Notes: generated by a model from the letters alone, not told the origin. A stretch of 64,000 nt of DNA from Methylogaea oryzae (GCF_019669985.1 NZ_AP019782.1:1604501-1668500); one strand, 5' to 3'. Shown: positions 16,401 through 26,386, counted from the first letter of the stretch. Numbers and translations are program-made.

Positions 16401-18480
16401 GCACGTCGGTGATTTTGCCCGAGGCGTGGCGGATCGCCAGCGGGTAGTCGGCCACGGATCCTTGGGAAAATACCTGGCGATAGCCGGCTCGCGCTTGCTC
16501 CGGTTCGGTGAAATAGTCGCAGAAATCGCTGCCGATCAACTGGTCCCGCGCTACGCCGGTGACGGATTCGGTGGCGCGGTTGACGTCCATGATCTTGCCG
16601 TCGGCGCTGATGGTCACCAAAGGATCCAGGCTGGCTTCCAGCAAGCTGCGGGAATAAAGCGACGCCTCTTCGATTTGGCTGCTGCGTTCCTCCAAGGCCG
16701 CCGCCTGGCGGCGGGTTTCCTCTAGCAGCAGCCGGTTGTGTTCCGCCCCTTGCAGGTTGGCCAAGTGCAGTCCCAGGCCGGCGCAGGCGGCCGCCAAGAG
16801 CTCGTGCTGGCGCGGCGCGAGCGGTTCCAGCGCGGCCAGCTCCAATACCGCCAGGGGCTGGTCTTTGTGCAGCACCGGATACAACACCAGTTCCCGTGCC
16901 GGGAATTCCGCCAGGCCGGCGCTGACGATCGCGGCCCCCGCGGGCACCGGCGACAGCACCACCGGCTGCTTGTCGCGGGCGCACTGGCCGATCAAGCCGG
17001 ATCCGGCTTCGAAACGGTCGTCGGTCTGGCTGCGCCGGATCAGGCCGTGCGCTCCGGCGCGGACGCACGCCCCGTTTGCGTCCACCAGATACATGGCCGC
17101 CACCGGCAATCCCAGCCGTTCGCAGAGATAGCCCAGGATGGCGTCCGGGGCGGCTTGCAGGGACGACTGCGTGGAGACCACCGTCGCCAAACCGGCGACG
17201 TGCTCGTTGATCCAGTGGTTATGTTCGATTTGCAGCGCCATTAAGCGGAGGTTCTCCGCGGCTTTAGCCATGGCGCCGATTTCGTCGCGGCGCTCCTGGC
17301 CGGGTACGCTGGTGGCGTCGCCTTTTTCCAGCCTTACCAGGGCCGACTGGATAGCCAGCAAAGGCCGCGATATGGCGCGCGCGCCCAATGTTCCGGCAAC
17401 CGCGGCCGCCAGGCCGATGCCGCCGCCCGTCCACAACAAGGCCCACATGAGGGATTCGAGGCCGGCTAAAGCTTCGGCCTGGTCGATTTTGGCGATGACC
17501 CCCCATTGCGCTTTGTCGCCCAATTCTCCGCCGAACGGGACGATGGGCTTGAACGCCACATAGGCAGGGACCCCCCGATAATCCGGGGCGGCGATGACGC
17601 CTTCCTGCCCGGCCAAAACCCGCTTGACCGCCTCGGTATGCAGCTGCCGTTGCAAAACCGAACTTTCCTTGTGGAAGCGGGAATCGGTCAACATCCAACC
17701 GTCCTTGCCGACCACGAACGTTTCGCCGCTGGCGCCCATGCCGGTTTGTTCCAGCATCAACTGGTTAATGGGTCGGCCGGGCAGTTGGGTTGCGACCACG
17801 CCGAGAAAGGCCCGCGTAGCCGGATGGAAGACCGGCAAGGCGAGAAAACCGGCCGGCTGGTTGCCGTTGGGCGGGTAATGGCTGAAGTCGGCGAAACTGG
17901 CAACGCCGGGCACGGCGTCGTGCAGCAGCGGCGTCACCGCGCGCGCCAAGCCGCTGTCTTTCCAAGGGCCGGTCAACAGGTTGGTGGCGAAGTCGCCGTT
18001 CTTCAATACCGAATAGACGACATTGCCTTTGGCGTCGATCAGCAGGATGTCGTCCCAGTTGAACAGCTTGTAGCGGTTGAGGTAATGGGGGTGAAAACGG
18101 GTATGGGCTTGCCCGTAAGCGTCGCGGCCGTCGGGAACCGCCGCGCGTTCGACGGCTTTGCTGCGGTCGCGGTCGGCGATGACGTAAGATTGCTGCAATT
18201 GGTACTGAGCCGTGTCTCCCAAGTGGGCGTAGGCCTGGGAGAACTCGGTCAACGACTCCGCGGTGGTCGGCGACAGCGACAGGATGCCCAGCTTCGCCCG
18301 GAAATCCCCCAAATACCGCGTCAGGGCGTTATAACGAGCCGCCTGCATGGCGAGGAGCTTCTCTTTCGCTCCATCCTCCAGCGCAACGCGAGCCAGATTG
18401 AACGAAACCGCCAAAACGATCGCGACAGCGATGACCGCTGTCGATACCGTCAGCAGCAACAAGCGGCTATGCAGCTTCAT
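13447..18480 (-). CDS. giant hybrid sensor histidine kinase (Cache, HAMP, GAF, 3xPAS, HK, 3xREC)
   Basis: A 1677-residue membrane hybrid kinase. The start at 18480 (MKLHSRLLLL) begins the first membrane helix; the frame extends upstream without signal. Order: TM1 (8-28), a periplasmic Cache-type sensor (about 30-310), TM2 (about 318-340), HAMP, a GAF domain (about 420-560), three nearly identical PAS/PAC units of 124 residues (about 600-970), a coiled coil rich in EELK/EELR heptads (about 975-1045), HisKA (phospho-His in SHELRTPLN, near 1061), HATPase, and three receiver domains (about 1300-1677). The last receiver has a clean LSDIMMPGMDG site. It heads the operon with CheR, CheB and the GGDEF-EAL regulator. 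Confidence 0.93.
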   Translation of the reverse strand: MKLHSRLLLLTVSTAVIAVAIVLAVSFNLARVALEDGAKEKLLAMQAARYNALTRYLGDFRAKLGILSLSPTTAESLTEFSQAYAHLGDTAQYQLQQSYVIADRDRSKAVERAAVPDGRDAYGQAHTRFHPHYLNRYKLFNWDDILLIDAKGNVVYSVLKNGDFATNLLTGPWKDSGLARAVTPLLHDAVPGVASFADFSHYPPNGNQPAGFLALPVFHPATRAFLGVVATQLPGRPINQLMLEQTGMGASGETFVVGKDGWMLTDSRFHKESSVLQRQLHTEAVKRVLAGQEGVIAAPDYRGVPAYVAFKPIVPFGGELGDKAQWGVIAKIDQAEALAGLESLMWALLWTGGGIGLAAAVAGTLGARAISRPLLAIQSALVRLEKGDATSVPGQERRDEIGAMAKAAENLRLMALQIEHNHWINEHVAGLATVVSTQSSLQAAPDAILGYLCERLGLPVAAMYLVDANGACVRAGAHGLIRRSQTDDRFEAGSGLIGQCARDKQPVVLSPVPAGAAIVSAGLAEFPARELVLYPVLHKDQPLAVLELAALEPLAPRQHELLAAACAGLGLHLANLQGAEHNRLLLEETRRQAAALEERSSQIEEASLYSRSLLEASLDPLVTISADGKIMDVNRATESVTGVARDQLIGSDFCDYFTEPEQARAGYRQVFSQGSVADYPLAIRHASGKITDVLYNACVYNGRDGKVAGVFAAARDVTEQKRQAIAMEEASRYTRSLIEASLDPLVTISVDGKIMDVNRATEAVTGVARDQLIGSDFSDYFTEPEQARAGYRQVFSQGSVADYPLAIRHASGKITDVLYNACVYNDREGKVAGVFAAARDVTEQKRQAIAMEEASRYTRSLIEASLDPLVTISVDGKIMDVNHATEAVTGVAREQLIGSDFCDYFTEPEQARAGYRQVFSQGSVADYPLAIRHASGKITDVLYNACVYNDREGKVAGVFAAARDVTEQKRQQEALRQSSEELKSLAEELRSQSEELKAQNEELRANQEELRAQQEEMAHKNQALELQGQQLEQARQEAEGKAAELERANRYKSEFLANMSHELRTPLNSVLILAKDLAENAAGNLSTEQVESASVIHESGNQLLTLINDILDLSKIEAGRLEVQSEDFLLADVFAYLRRVFTPLAEKKAIAFEIDAAPSLPGNIRGDQQRLIQVLTNLLSNAVKFTEAGSVKLTALPDGDALRFEIQDTGIGIPPDKLDLIFGAFQQMDGSTARKYGGSGLGLTISRRLAALMGGEITVSSTPGRGSTFTVKLPFNAAAPAPVPAAPATAPTSGRPPAERPGAPILVVEDDARLVTILERLIDTLGFAVISASSGEQALAHLERERPIGILLDLGLPGIQGMEVLRQLKDAPATENIPVYIMSGAVDTGEAKTLGALGFLKKPVTRDAIAVALHAMVEQSAKIHRRVLLVEDSDADVLALRTLFRDDPLELVPAKTGDAALQQLRQGGIAAVILDLMLPDTTGFDWLRRAAGEALTLPPVVVYSARELSSEELYQLREHADAVVTKGKTNERLREEVLLALNSGGRAAEPAQPAAPPRLGRRLLLVDDDVRNLFALAKALRGKGYTVEVASDGPKALEALAQQNFDAVLSDIMMPGMDGYALIRRIRELGHRDLPVIAITAKAMPGDVELCLAAGANDYVAKPVDTSHLLAVLSKWF
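15571..16675 (-). repeat. three tandem 372-bp PAS-coding repeats
   Basis: Within the hybrid kinase gene a 372-bp (124-codon) unit is repeated three times, with the same anchor sequence at 15589, 15961 and 16333. The copies differ at scattered positions only, many of them silent; the lowest-coordinate and middle copies are the most alike. Each encodes a complete PAS/PAC domain including the linker TEQKRQ. This points to recent in-frame duplication by unequal recombination. Confidence 0.93.
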
Positions 18481-18651
18481 CCCGCGAACCCCGGTTGCAC
18501 TCGTGAAGAGGAAAAAGACGAGGTGGAACGATACCCGATAGCCGGGGCCGATGCCAGGATGGAGAGGGGCACGACGCCTTTCCGTTGTGCCCCCCAACAG
18601 CCGCTGGGCCATGATTCGGCGCCCGCCGGAGTGAGGCGACGGCGGAAGCGG

Positions 18652-18680
18652 TTTCCAGCCGCTCGTTGGCGTAGTAATAT
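18652..18680 (+). promoter_or_regulatory. candidate sigma-70 promoter of tRNA-Thr
   Basis: A -35-like TTTCCA (18652-18657) and a -10-like TAATAT (18675-18680) are separated by 17 bp, each matching four of six consensus bases. The expected start near 18687 lies about 11 bp before the tRNA, which fits. Confidence 0.5.
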
Positions 18681-18697
18681 ACTGGGCCAACCATCGT

Positions 18698-18773
18698 GCT
18701 GGCGTAGCTCAGTTGGTAGAGCAGCTGATTTGTAATCAGCCGGTCGCGGGTTCGAATCCCATCGCCAGCTCCA
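18698..18773 (+). tRNA. tRNA-Thr (anticodon TGT)
   Basis: A 76-nt cloverleaf with the CCA end encoded. The acceptor stem GCTGGCG (18698-18704) pairs with CGCCAGC (18763-18769), with discriminator T and CCA at 18771-18773. The anticodon stem GCTGA / TCAGC encloses the loop TTTGTAA, giving anticodon TGT at 18731-18733, which reads ACA threonine codons. The D-loop (AGTTGGTAGA) and T-loop (GGGTTCGAATCCC) are standard. Confidence 0.97.
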
Positions 18774-18786
18774 ACCAAATAAATCG

Positions 18787-18820
18787 AAGGGCTGCAGAGA
18801 TGCAGCCCTTTGTTGTTTCT
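18787..18820 (+). terminator. rho-independent terminator of tRNA-Thr
   Basis: A perfect 10-bp stem (AAGGGCTGCA / TGCAGCCCTT) with a GAGA loop is followed by TGTTGTTTCTT. It lies 14 bp after the tRNA CCA end. Confidence 0.85.
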
Positions 18821-18858
18821 TGACTTCTTCACGGCCCCATCTTTTCAGGTGGCGCCTC

Positions 18859-20177
18859 TGAACCGCCCCGGGTTTTGTGGAGGCTCCAACTCTTGAGAAG
18901 ATGGAGCCATGAAGAAGAAGCCATTGAAGTTCTCCCCCGAAGTACGCGAACGCGCTGTTCGCATGGTCAACGAATGCCGTGGCGATCATCCGTCGCAATG
19001 GGCTGCCATTGAGTCCATTGCGGCCAAGATCGGTTGTATCGCTCAGACGTTGTTAAGCTGGGTTCGCCAGCATGAACGGGATGCTGGGCAGCGCGACGGC
19101 CTCACCACAGCGGACATGCAGCGGATCAAGGAGCTGGAACGCGAGGTCAAAGAGTTGCGCCGTGCCAATGAGATTCTGAAGCTGGCCAGCGCGTTTTTCG
19201 CCCAGGCGGAGCTCGACCGCCGGCTCAAGTCCTGAGGGATTTCGTCGGCGCTCATCGGGAGACCTTCGGGGGCGAGCCGATTTGCCAGGTGTTGCAGATC
19301 GCCCCGTCTGGCTACCGGCGCCACGCGGCACGACAGCGCAACCCCGAGCTGCGCTGTAAGCGCGCCCGGCGTGACGATGCCCTGATCCCGCACATCGAAC
19401 GTGTCTGGCAAGCTAACCTGCAAGTCTACGGCGCCCACAAGGTCTGGCGGCAGTTGCATCGGGAAGGGGTTGCTGTTGCCCGCTGCACGGTCGAGCGGCT
19501 CATGCGCCGTTTGGGTCTGCGTGGCGTGGTACGTGGCAAGGTGGTGCGGACCACAGTCAGCGATGCGAAGGCGCCTTGTCCCCGGGATCGGGTCAATCGG
19601 CAGTTCAAGGCCGATCGTCCAAATCAGCTGTGGGTGAGCGACTTCCCTACGTTTCGATCTGGCAGGGCTGGCTGTATGTGGCTTTCGTCATCGACGTGTT
19701 TGCCCGGCGCATCGTCGGCTGGCGCGTCAGCCGCTCCATGCACACGGACTTCGTGCGTGCCCTGGAGCAAGCACTGTATGCCCGCCAGCCCGAACGGGAC
19801 GGTTCCCTGGTCCACCATTCGGACCGGGGCTCGCAGTATGTGAGCATTCGTTACAGCGAGCGCTTGGCCGAAGCCGGCATCGAACCGTCGGTGGGCAGCC
19901 GTGGCGACAGTTACGACAACGCACTGGCCGAGACCATCAACGGTTTGTACAAAGCCGAGTTGATCCATCGCCGGGCACCGTGGAAGACCAAGGAAACCGT
20001 GGAACTGGCCACCCTCGAATGGGTGGCCTGGTTCAACCACCGCCGCCTGCTCGAACCCATCGGCTATATCCCGCCGGCAGAAGCTGAGGCAAACTACTTC
20101 GGCAACTTGCCAATCAGGCCACCACACCGGCCTGACTTAAACCAAACAGCCTCCACGATTCCCGGGGGGGCGGTTCA
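18859..20177 (+). mobile_element. IS3-family insertion sequence, frameshifted
   Basis: An element of about 1.32 kb with imperfect terminal inverted repeats: the left end is 27 bp (18859-18885), the right end 30 bp (20148-20177), identical over the outer TGAACCG and inner GTGGAGGCT and differing by three C residues in a homopolymer plus a few substitutions. It carries orfA and orfB in overlapping frames, the IS3 layout. No target-site duplication is visible (CTC before, GTA after). The orfB frameshift means it should no longer move on its own. Its left-end sequence recurs exactly at 28945-28971 in opposite orientation. Confidence 0.88.
18909..19235 (+). CDS. IS3-family transposase OrfA
   Basis: A 108-residue OrfA protein: an N-terminal helix-turn-helix ([13 protein letters not shown], then [23 protein letters not shown]) binds the terminal repeats, and a C-terminal coiled coil ([22 protein letters not shown]) mediates multimerisation. 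The length is typical. Its stop overlaps the -1 frame that encodes OrfB, as expected if a programmed -1 shift makes the OrfAB transposase. Confidence 0.92.
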   Translation: MKKKPLKFSPEVRERAVRMVNECRGDHPSQWAAIESIAAKIGCIAQTLLSWVRQHERDAGQRDGLTTADMQRIKELEREVKELRRANEILKLASAFFAQAELDRRLKS

Positions 20178-20262
20178 GTACAGTGCAAACGAAGCGCCAT
20201 GCGGTGTTGAGCACATGTTTCGAAGGGTATTTTGTTGCCGGGTTAATAATCAGGCAACTTAA
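19232..20262 (+). pseudogene. IS3-family transposase OrfB, frameshifted
   Basis: Encodes an IS3 OrfB with an HTH_21-like region and an rve integrase core. The frame begins in -1 relation to orfA ([14 protein letters not shown]) and runs to about 19645, where a single missing base shifts it: WVSDF is followed by PTFRSG instead of the expected TYVSIWQGWLYVAF, which continues intact in the next frame. The catalytic Asp of VSDF lies before the break, while the second Asp (IDVFA/HHSDRGSQY) and the Glu region (NALAETING) lie after it. The second frame stays open through the right terminal repeat to 20262. A non-functional transposase is likely. Confidence 0.88.
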
Positions 20263-22277
20263 TAGCGCAAATTGATTTGTCCATAGACACTACGTTGAAT
20301 TTGCGCCAACGGGGTGGTTAACGCAGAGTCGGAAAATTCAGGATGGCGCCCGTCCAACAGATTACGTCCTACCACCGCAAGCTCTATGTTCTTGCTGGCT
20401 TGCCAACTAAAACGTAAATCCATCGTCACATAGCTGCCTATATTGCGGCCCGGCACCTCGTCCACATATCGCAAGATGGCATCGGCGCTCAGATCTTTCG
20501 CTAAATTGTGGGAGGACCACAGGCTAAATTGATGGTGGGGCGAGCTGTTCTCTGTAACCTGTTGGTTTAGATTATTGCCACTGAGCTGGATCTGCAAATA
20601 AGTATAATTGGCTTGTAGGCGCCATGCGTCGGTAACTTTCCATTGCCCCATCACTTCCGCGCCGTAAGTATTGCCACGCATATTGTTTTCCCAGGTGACG
20701 GGCAGCCCGTAGAAAGGCGTTAAATTGGCGTCGGTATATCGGGAGCCAAACCCGATACCGTACAAACGCTGATACTCGTTGTAGAAAGTGGCAATATCCA
20801 GTGAAGTTTTATCTGTGGGCTGAATACGGTAACCCAACTCGTAGGCGATCAGCGCTTCCGACTTGAGGGATGGATTACCCTGCGCTATCAAGAAGACGTC
20901 AGACGATACTTGGCCCATATATGTGGACCGCATATCGTGGTACGCACGACTTGGAACCCGCACCGCGCGGGAAATCGACGCCCAAACGGTTTGATCACTG
21001 CTCGGGGTAAAAACCAAACGGCCGTTGGGCTGTACCTCAAAGCCAGTGTAATCATTGTGCTCCACCCGTGTGCCGAAAATCACCTTCCAACGATCAGGAG
21101 CCAGAGTGATTTCATCCTGTAAGAACAGGCTAATCCACTGCAAGTCCCGTGTCGGTTTTCGCATGGAGTAATAATAACCGGCATCGGTTACGGTGCGCTC
21201 GTGGATATAGCGGTAACCCAACCCCCAAGTCCAAGCGTGGGTATCATCCCATTTAAGTCGATGTTGCCAATCGGCATCGTAAGTATCTACGCGGGTATCC
21301 GCCAGATCGTTGATGGCGCTGAAACGGGTGGCATCCTCGGTATGATCGAAATATAATTTCAATGTCATATCCGAGGCATCTGTAAACCGGTGATCCCAAC
21401 GCCCTTGCACATTGCCGCCGCTATACCTTTCCGGAATTCCGCTATAAAACTTGTAGGGTGCCAAGGGTGCGAAGAGGTATTGTAAACTGTTGGCGTTACC
21501 TTGATAGACATCGCCTTGTAAGGTCAGGGAGTCTTGCTGTGTGGGATCGCCCTCCAGTTTGAAGCCACCTTGGGTGTTTTCCCAGGCATCATTGGCGTTT
21601 TTCCCGTTACCGGACAAAGCAAATGTATCCCGGCTGAAATATTTGACGTAGCCCTTGTAATAGGTATGTTCGCCAAGCTGGCCGCCATAACGTACCGCGC
21701 TAAAACCGTTTTCCTCGGTTCCGACGCCAGCGGTCGCGTAAACACCTTGGCTATCTTTGGCCTTTTTAGTGATGATGTTGATGACGCCGTTGACGGCATT
21801 GGAACCCCACATGGCGGCGCCAGGGCCACGGATGACCTCGATGCGCTCCACGTCCTCCAGCAAGGTATCCTTGGTGCGCCACAGCGTGCCGGAAAATGCC
21901 GGGTGATAGAGGGTGCGCCCATCCATCAATACCAGCATTTTGTTGGCGGTTCGATCGTTGAAACCGCGGGAGCTGATGGCCCAAACATTGGAATTAATTT
22001 GCGCCACGTCCAAACCAGGCACCAAACGCAGAGCATCGGGAATGGAAGTGGCACCGGAGCGCTTGATGTCTTCCCCGCTCAACACGAACACCGCAGCGGC
22101 GGTGCGCGACACTTTTTCCTCGTGGCGCGATGCGGAAAACACGGTGGCTTCGGCCTGCAACCAACTCAACTCTTCTTGTAGAACGCGTTCGGTAATGTCG
22201 TAGGTAGTGTCCTCCGCCAACGCTTGCAGCGGCAGCAAGGCGCTACTGCAGACCAAACCGCACAAGGTTTTTTTCAT
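20259..22277 (-). CDS. TonB-dependent outer-membrane receptor
   Basis: A 672-residue receptor. A signal peptide (MKKTLCGLV... ending QALA-ED) precedes a plug domain (about 45-165; SRGFNDRTANKMLVLMDGRTLY and VERIEVIRGPGAAMWGSNAVNGVINIIT), then a 22-strand-type barrel ending in INLRY with the usual terminal aromatic residue. Plug motifs resemble colicin I/vitamin B12-type receptors. I chose the second Met; an ATG at 22301 would add eight residues and overlap the upstream kinase gene by 10 nt. It closes an operon with a periplasmic binding protein and a hybrid kinase, so it may deliver or sense a ligand for that system. Base composition is clearly less GC-rich than in the flanks. The ligand is unknown. 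Confidence 0.92.
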   Translation of the reverse strand: MKKTLCGLVCSSALLPLQALAEDTTYDITERVLQEELSWLQAEATVFSASRHEEKVSRTAAAVFVLSGEDIKRSGATSIPDALRLVPGLDVAQINSNVWAISSRGFNDRTANKMLVLMDGRTLYHPAFSGTLWRTKDTLLEDVERIEVIRGPGAAMWGSNAVNGVINIITKKAKDSQGVYATAGVGTEENGFSAVRYGGQLGEHTYYKGYVKYFSRDTFALSGNGKNANDAWENTQGGFKLEGDPTQQDSLTLQGDVYQGNANSLQYLFAPLAPYKFYSGIPERYSGGNVQGRWDHRFTDASDMTLKLYFDHTEDATRFSAINDLADTRVDTYDADWQHRLKWDDTHAWTWGLGYRYIHERTVTDAGYYYSMRKPTRDLQWISLFLQDEITLAPDRWKVIFGTRVEHNDYTGFEVQPNGRLVFTPSSDQTVWASISRAVRVPSRAYHDMRSTYMGQVSSDVFLIAQGNPSLKSEALIAYELGYRIQPTDKTSLDIATFYNEYQRLYGIGFGSRYTDANLTPFYGLPVTWENNMRGNTYGAEVMGQWKVTDAWRLQANYTYLQIQLSGNNLNQQVTENSSPHHQFSLWSSHNLAKDLSADAILRYVDEVPGRNIGSYVTMDLRFSWQASKNIELAVVGRNLLDGRHPEFSDSALTTPLAQIQRSVYGQINLRY

Positions 22278-22291
22278 TTTTATTGCACCTA

Positions 22292-25200
22292 TTACCGGCA
22301 TTGATTCGCCCCCCGAGCATCCGCGTTCAATCCGCTATGCGGGTCGCGTCCTACCACCCGGTTTTTACCGCTTTCTTTTGCGATATAAAGGGACTCATCA
22401 GCCCACTTCATTAATTGTTCGCAGCAAATTTCCTGGGACGGTGTGGCCGTCGCCAAGCCGAAACTGGCGGTCAACATCTTCTTTGCCAAACTGGAAGAGG
22501 CATGCGGCAACTGGAGTTGTTCGATATTGCTACGCATGGTTTCGGCCATGGCCACGGCCGAAGCGAAGTCTGCACCGGGCAACACGGCGACAAATTCCTC
22601 ACCGCCATAACGGGCGACGAATTCGGTGGCCCGACGCAGCGATCCGGCCAAGGTGCCCGCCACCGTTCTCAAGCAGTCGTCGCCGGCAGCGTGGCCGTAG
22701 TGGTCGTTATAGTTCTTGAAATCGTCGGTGTCTATCAGAATGACCGACAACGGCGAAGCGTTGCGGGTGGCGCGACGCCACTCATTCTCCAGCACTTCAT
22801 CGAAATGGCGCCGATTGGGAATGTTCGTCAAACCATCGACGAAGGCCATACTGGCCAACAAATCGCTTTGCTGCTTCAGTTTAAAATGGGTGCGCACACG
22901 GGCTTTAACCACCGGCATGCGGAACGGCTTGACGATATAATCCACGGCGCCTAATTCCAAACCGAGGGACTCGGTGAAATCGTCATCACGGCCGGTAATG
23001 AAAATCACCGGGATATTTTGCGTTGACGCTTCTGCTTTAAGCAGGCGACACACCTCGAAACCGTCCATATCTCCGGGCATCTCGATATCGAGCAAGATGA
23101 GGTCGGGTGCGTCGTTGCCAGCAGCGATACGCACCACTTCATCGCCATGGGTAGCAACAGCAATTTCGTAATCTTCCCGCAAGGCTTCGCCGAGAATCTT
23201 CAGGTTGCCCGGCTGATCGTCTGCGATGAGCAGCTTTGGCTTGCTCTGCAGCACGGCACACGGCGTGGTTCCCGGAGCCAAGGTTGAATCCATGTCGTGC
23301 AATAGGTGCTGCGCCGCCGCAAAATCGAACGCCTCTAGCGCCGCGCCTACCCGCTCCAGCACCTGCAGTACATCGGGAGCTGCGTCATGATTCTCTAGCA
23401 ACTGACGATAGGCCGCATCCGCATCCAGGCGATTGGCCGCCACTCTGGTATACAATCCCCGCAATTGCTCGTTGAACTTTGTCGGATCGGACGGCGGCTT
23501 TTCACCCACCAGAGCCGTGATGCCCGACATAGCCTCCAACTGGCCGACGGAGGCGATCACCTGCTGCAATGCCTCTCCCCACCGGGTACAGGCGCCTTCC
23601 ACATCGTTATTATGGTGGATAGCCACAATCAAATTGCCGGCACAGGCCTGCAATTCCGCCGCGCCGAGATTGCCGGCCAGCCCCTTGATGGCATGGGATA
23701 GATTGGTTGCCGCTGCCGTGTCTGCATCTTGCAGCATGCGCCGTATCTGATCGTATGAGCCTTGGAAGTCGTGTACAAAGCGTCGCAGCAATTGTCGGTA
23801 CAGAGCACAGTTGCCGCCGACGTTGCGCAAACCTTTGCGAAGGTCCAATCCGGGCAGGCTATCCGGCAAAAGCGGATGGATGACGCTCGGCACATCTCCG
23901 TTGCAAATCGCCGCCCCTTTAGGTTTTACCCACTGCACTAGCATGCTGAACAGTTTGTTCAGATCGATGGGTTTGCCGACGTGACCGTTCATTCCCACGT
24001 CGATGCACTTGTCTTTTTCATGGGCCATGACATGGGCGCTCATGGCGATGATGGGCAGTTCGTCATAACGCTTTTCCTTACGGATGAGCCGAGCTGCTTC
24101 GTAACCATCCATCGCCGGCATCTGCAAATCCATCAATACTGCATCGAACGGCTGCTGCCTGACCATATTGACCGCTTCGGCCCCGTTGTTTGCGATCACC
24201 ACAATAAAGCCTTCCCGCTGCAACAGCTCAGCCGCCACCAACTGATTCATCGGTTGGTCTTCCACCAGCAACAAACGGGCGCCACGGATGTCCGCCAGTA
24301 AGTCTTGGCTTTGCGGCTTGGTCCGCTGCGCCGTTGCCGACGCAAGCGGCGAGCCGAGTTTTTCGACAATCAGGTCATAGAGCTGGGACGAAGTCACCGG
24401 TTTGGTCAAGATGCCATCGATGGCGACATCCTGCGCTTCCCGTAACACATCGTCCCGGGAATAAGCTGTCACCATGATGATGGCGGGCGCACGGGGAATT
24501 CTGGCGTCGCTTTTGATTTTACGCGCCGTGGCAACACCGCTTAAACCCGGCATGCGCCAGTCGATCAAAGCCAGTTCGACGGGGCGCTCCTGAGGCTGTT
24601 GTTCCAAAAGCGTCAACGCTTCCATGCCGGACTTGGCGATCAGCACCTCCAGGGAGAACGATTGCAAATAATCCTGCAGGATTTCTCGTGACGTGGTGCT
24701 ATCGTCCACCACCAGCACTCTTGCGCCTTGCAATGTCTGCGGAACCAGGTCGAACGACTGCTGCTGGCTTTGCACACCGAATTGCGCCGTGAAAGTAAAA
24801 CAGCTTCCGACACCCGGTGTGCTGTTGACGCTAATGTCGCCACCCATCATGGTGACCAGTCGTTTACATATCGCCAGCCCTAGCCCCGTACCGCCATAAC
24901 GTCGGGTGATGGAACTATCGGCCTGGGTGAATGGGCGAAACAGTTTTTCAATTTGCTCCTGGCTCAAACCGATGCCGGTGTCCTGTATCGAAAACTCCAG
25001 CTTGACCTTCTTGCCCAAGGATGTTTCGTTTTGAAAAGACCGCACCATACTGATGCTGACTACAATGTCGCCCCTTTCGGTGAATTTCACCGCATTGTTG
25101 GTGAGATTGAGCAGTACTTGGTTGAGGCGTAACGGATCGCCTACTAACGGCAATGGAACGTCGTTGGCGATGGAAAAATGCAGCTCAAGCCCTTTTTGTT

Positions 25201-26386
25201 CGGCGGATGTGCTCACAAAGGAAGACAGGTTGTCCAACAGGTCGATCAAACTGAAATCGACGTATTCCAACTCCAACCGATCGGCTTCGATTTTGGAAAA
25301 GTCCAAAATGTCGTTGATGATGCCCAGAAGAGTATGCGAGGCGGACTGCACGCGGGTCAGGTAACTGTGCTGCTTTTCCGTGAGCGTGGTGTGTAATGCC
25401 AACTGGGTAAAGCCGATAATGGCATTCATGGGGGTGCGAATTTCGTGGCTCATGATGGAGAGAAATTCGGACTTGCTGTTGTTGGCGGTAATGGCCTGAT
25501 CGCGTGCTTCGGCCAGTTCTGCTGTGCGTTTGCGAACCTTTTCCTCCAGCGTGCGGCTATAGTCGGATAGCTGTTCGTAGGAAGACTGTAACTCCTTGGA
25601 CATGGATACGAAGGCATCGGTCAAGATACCGATTTCGTCGTCACCCTCGCCCTTGATGCGGTTGCTGGCGGCGAAATTGCCCTGGGCCAATTCATTGGTC
25701 AGGCGGGTCAAGCGGTGTATGGGTTTGGAGAGACGATTGGACACCGCCAGGATGATGAATGTGCCGAGCAGCGATACGCCCAGAGCCATGACCAGCGATT
25801 CCACCACGCTGGCATTGATTTGTTCGGCTATTTCACGGCGGGAGCGGACGATTTCCTTGTTGAGCGTCTCCATGCTGAAGCCGAGCCGTAGTACCCCCCA
25901 CTTTTGTGCTCCCGAGTGAAGCGGCAAAATGAATTCCAGCGCCTGTTGGCCATCGACATTGCGTTCTACTACCGTTTTTGCCGGTTGATCCGAGGCGTAG
26001 ATGTCTTCGTGGGAGGACAGCGTTTCCAATAGCAGATTCGGTAGCAGTGTATGAACCAGCGCCACGCGGGCGTTGTTCTGCAAGATGGCGTAATACAACT
26101 TTTCGTCGGTGGCCGCTCGGCGCAGGGTATCGTCAAGCTGGGACAGGTTGTAGGTGGCAATGTCGTTTTCCGCCTGCTGCACCAGTTGGTCCGTCAAAAT
26201 CGAAGCCTGGTTAGCCAGGTTTTCTTTCATCAAAACGATGCGCTTGTCCAGTTCTGCAACCAGCAAGCTGTTTTGCGAGGTGATTTGCGCGTAGGTGGAT
26301 ACCAATACCAGCACGGCCAGCAGGCTGAGCATGGTTGCCAGCAGCTTGGTGCGTATACTCCGCTTGTAACGGTGTGGTGTATTCAA
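22292..26386 (-). CDS. hybrid sensor kinase with three receivers, Hpt and GGDEF output
   Basis: A 1364-residue membrane protein. Order: TM1 (about 14-34), periplasmic sensor (35-195), TM2 (196-216), HAMP (218-270), coiled coil, HisKA with phospho-His 314 (SHEIRTPMN), HATPase ([27 protein letters not shown]), receivers at about 570-690 and 710-830, an Hpt domain with the phospho-His in [13 protein letters not shown], a third receiver (about 1055-1175; [12 protein letters not shown]) and a GGDEF domain with an active RYGGEEF site near 1260. A whole phosphorelay therefore ends in a diguanylate cyclase within one chain. It sits between a binding-protein gene and a TonB receptor gene, suggesting ligand-controlled c-di-GMP synthesis. 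Confidence 0.93.
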   Translation of the reverse strand: MNTPHRYKRSIRTKLLATMLSLLAVLVLVSTYAQITSQNSLLVAELDKRIVLMKENLANQASILTDQLVQQAENDIATYNLSQLDDTLRRAATDEKLYYAILQNNARVALVHTLLPNLLLETLSSHEDIYASDQPAKTVVERNVDGQQALEFILPLHSGAQKWGVLRLGFSMETLNKEIVRSRREIAEQINASVVESLVMALGVSLLGTFIILAVSNRLSKPIHRLTRLTNELAQGNFAASNRIKGEGDDEIGILTDAFVSMSKELQSSYEQLSDYSRTLEEKVRKRTAELAEARDQAITANNSKSEFLSIMSHEIRTPMNAIIGFTQLALHTTLTEKQHSYLTRVQSASHTLLGIINDILDFSKIEADRLELEYVDFSLIDLLDNLSSFVSTSAEQKGLELHFSIANDVPLPLVGDPLRLNQVLLNLTNNAVKFTERGDIVVSISMVRSFQNETSLGKKVKLEFSIQDTGIGLSQEQIEKLFRPFTQADSSITRRYGGTGLGLAICKRLVTMMGGDISVNSTPGVGSCFTFTAQFGVQSQQQSFDLVPQTLQGARVLVVDDSTTSREILQDYLQSFSLEVLIAKSGMEALTLLEQQPQERPVELALIDWRMPGLSGVATARKIKSDARIPRAPAIIMVTAYSRDDVLREAQDVAIDGILTKPVTSSQLYDLIVEKLGSPLASATAQRTKPQSQDLLADIRGARLLLVEDQPMNQLVAAELLQREGFIVVIANNGAEAVNMVRQQPFDAVLMDLQMPAMDGYEAARLIRKEKRYDELPIIAMSAHVMAHEKDKCIDVGMNGHVGKPIDLNKLFSMLVQWVKPKGAAICNGDVPSVIHPLLPDSLPGLDLRKGLRNVGGNCALYRQLLRRFVHDFQGSYDQIRRMLQDADTAAATNLSHAIKGLAGNLGAAELQACAGNLIVAIHHNNDVEGACTRWGEALQQVIASVGQLEAMSGITALVGEKPPSDPTKFNEQLRGLYTRVAANRLDADAAYRQLLENHDAAPDVLQVLERVGAALEAFDFAAAQHLLHDMDSTLAPGTTPCAVLQSKPKLLIADDQPGNLKILGEALREDYEIAVATHGDEVVRIAAGNDAPDLILLDIEMPGDMDGFEVCRLLKAEASTQNIPVIFITGRDDDFTESLGLELGAVDYIVKPFRMPVVKARVRTHFKLKQQSDLLASMAFVDGLTNIPNRRHFDEVLENEWRRATRNASPLSVILIDTDDFKNYNDHYGHAAGDDCLRTVAGTLAGSLRRATEFVARYGGEEFVAVLPGADFASAVAMAETMRSNIEQLQLPHASSSLAKKMLTASFGLATATPSQEICCEQLMKWADESLYIAKESGKNRVVGRDPHSGLNADARGANQCR

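Noticed and set aside
15571-16675. Regular repeats considered as a CRISPR array
   Set aside because: The unit is 372 bp, codes in frame for PAS domains and has no spacers. No CRISPR array or cas gene was seen anywhere in the window.
15190-16725. A 511-codon plus-strand frame within the hybrid kinase gene
   Set aside because: It is the antisense of the PAS triplication and shows the same internal repeat only for that reason.
18698-18885. tRNA-Thr as attachment site of an integrated island
   Set aside because: The tRNA is complete with its own terminator, no copy of its 3' end is seen at the right boundary near 28.97 kb, and no integrase gene is present.
19232-20262. orfB break at about 19646 considered as programmed frameshifting
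   Set aside because: Programmed IS3 shifting occurs at the orfA/orfB overlap, not within the catalytic core; a missing base explains the break simply.
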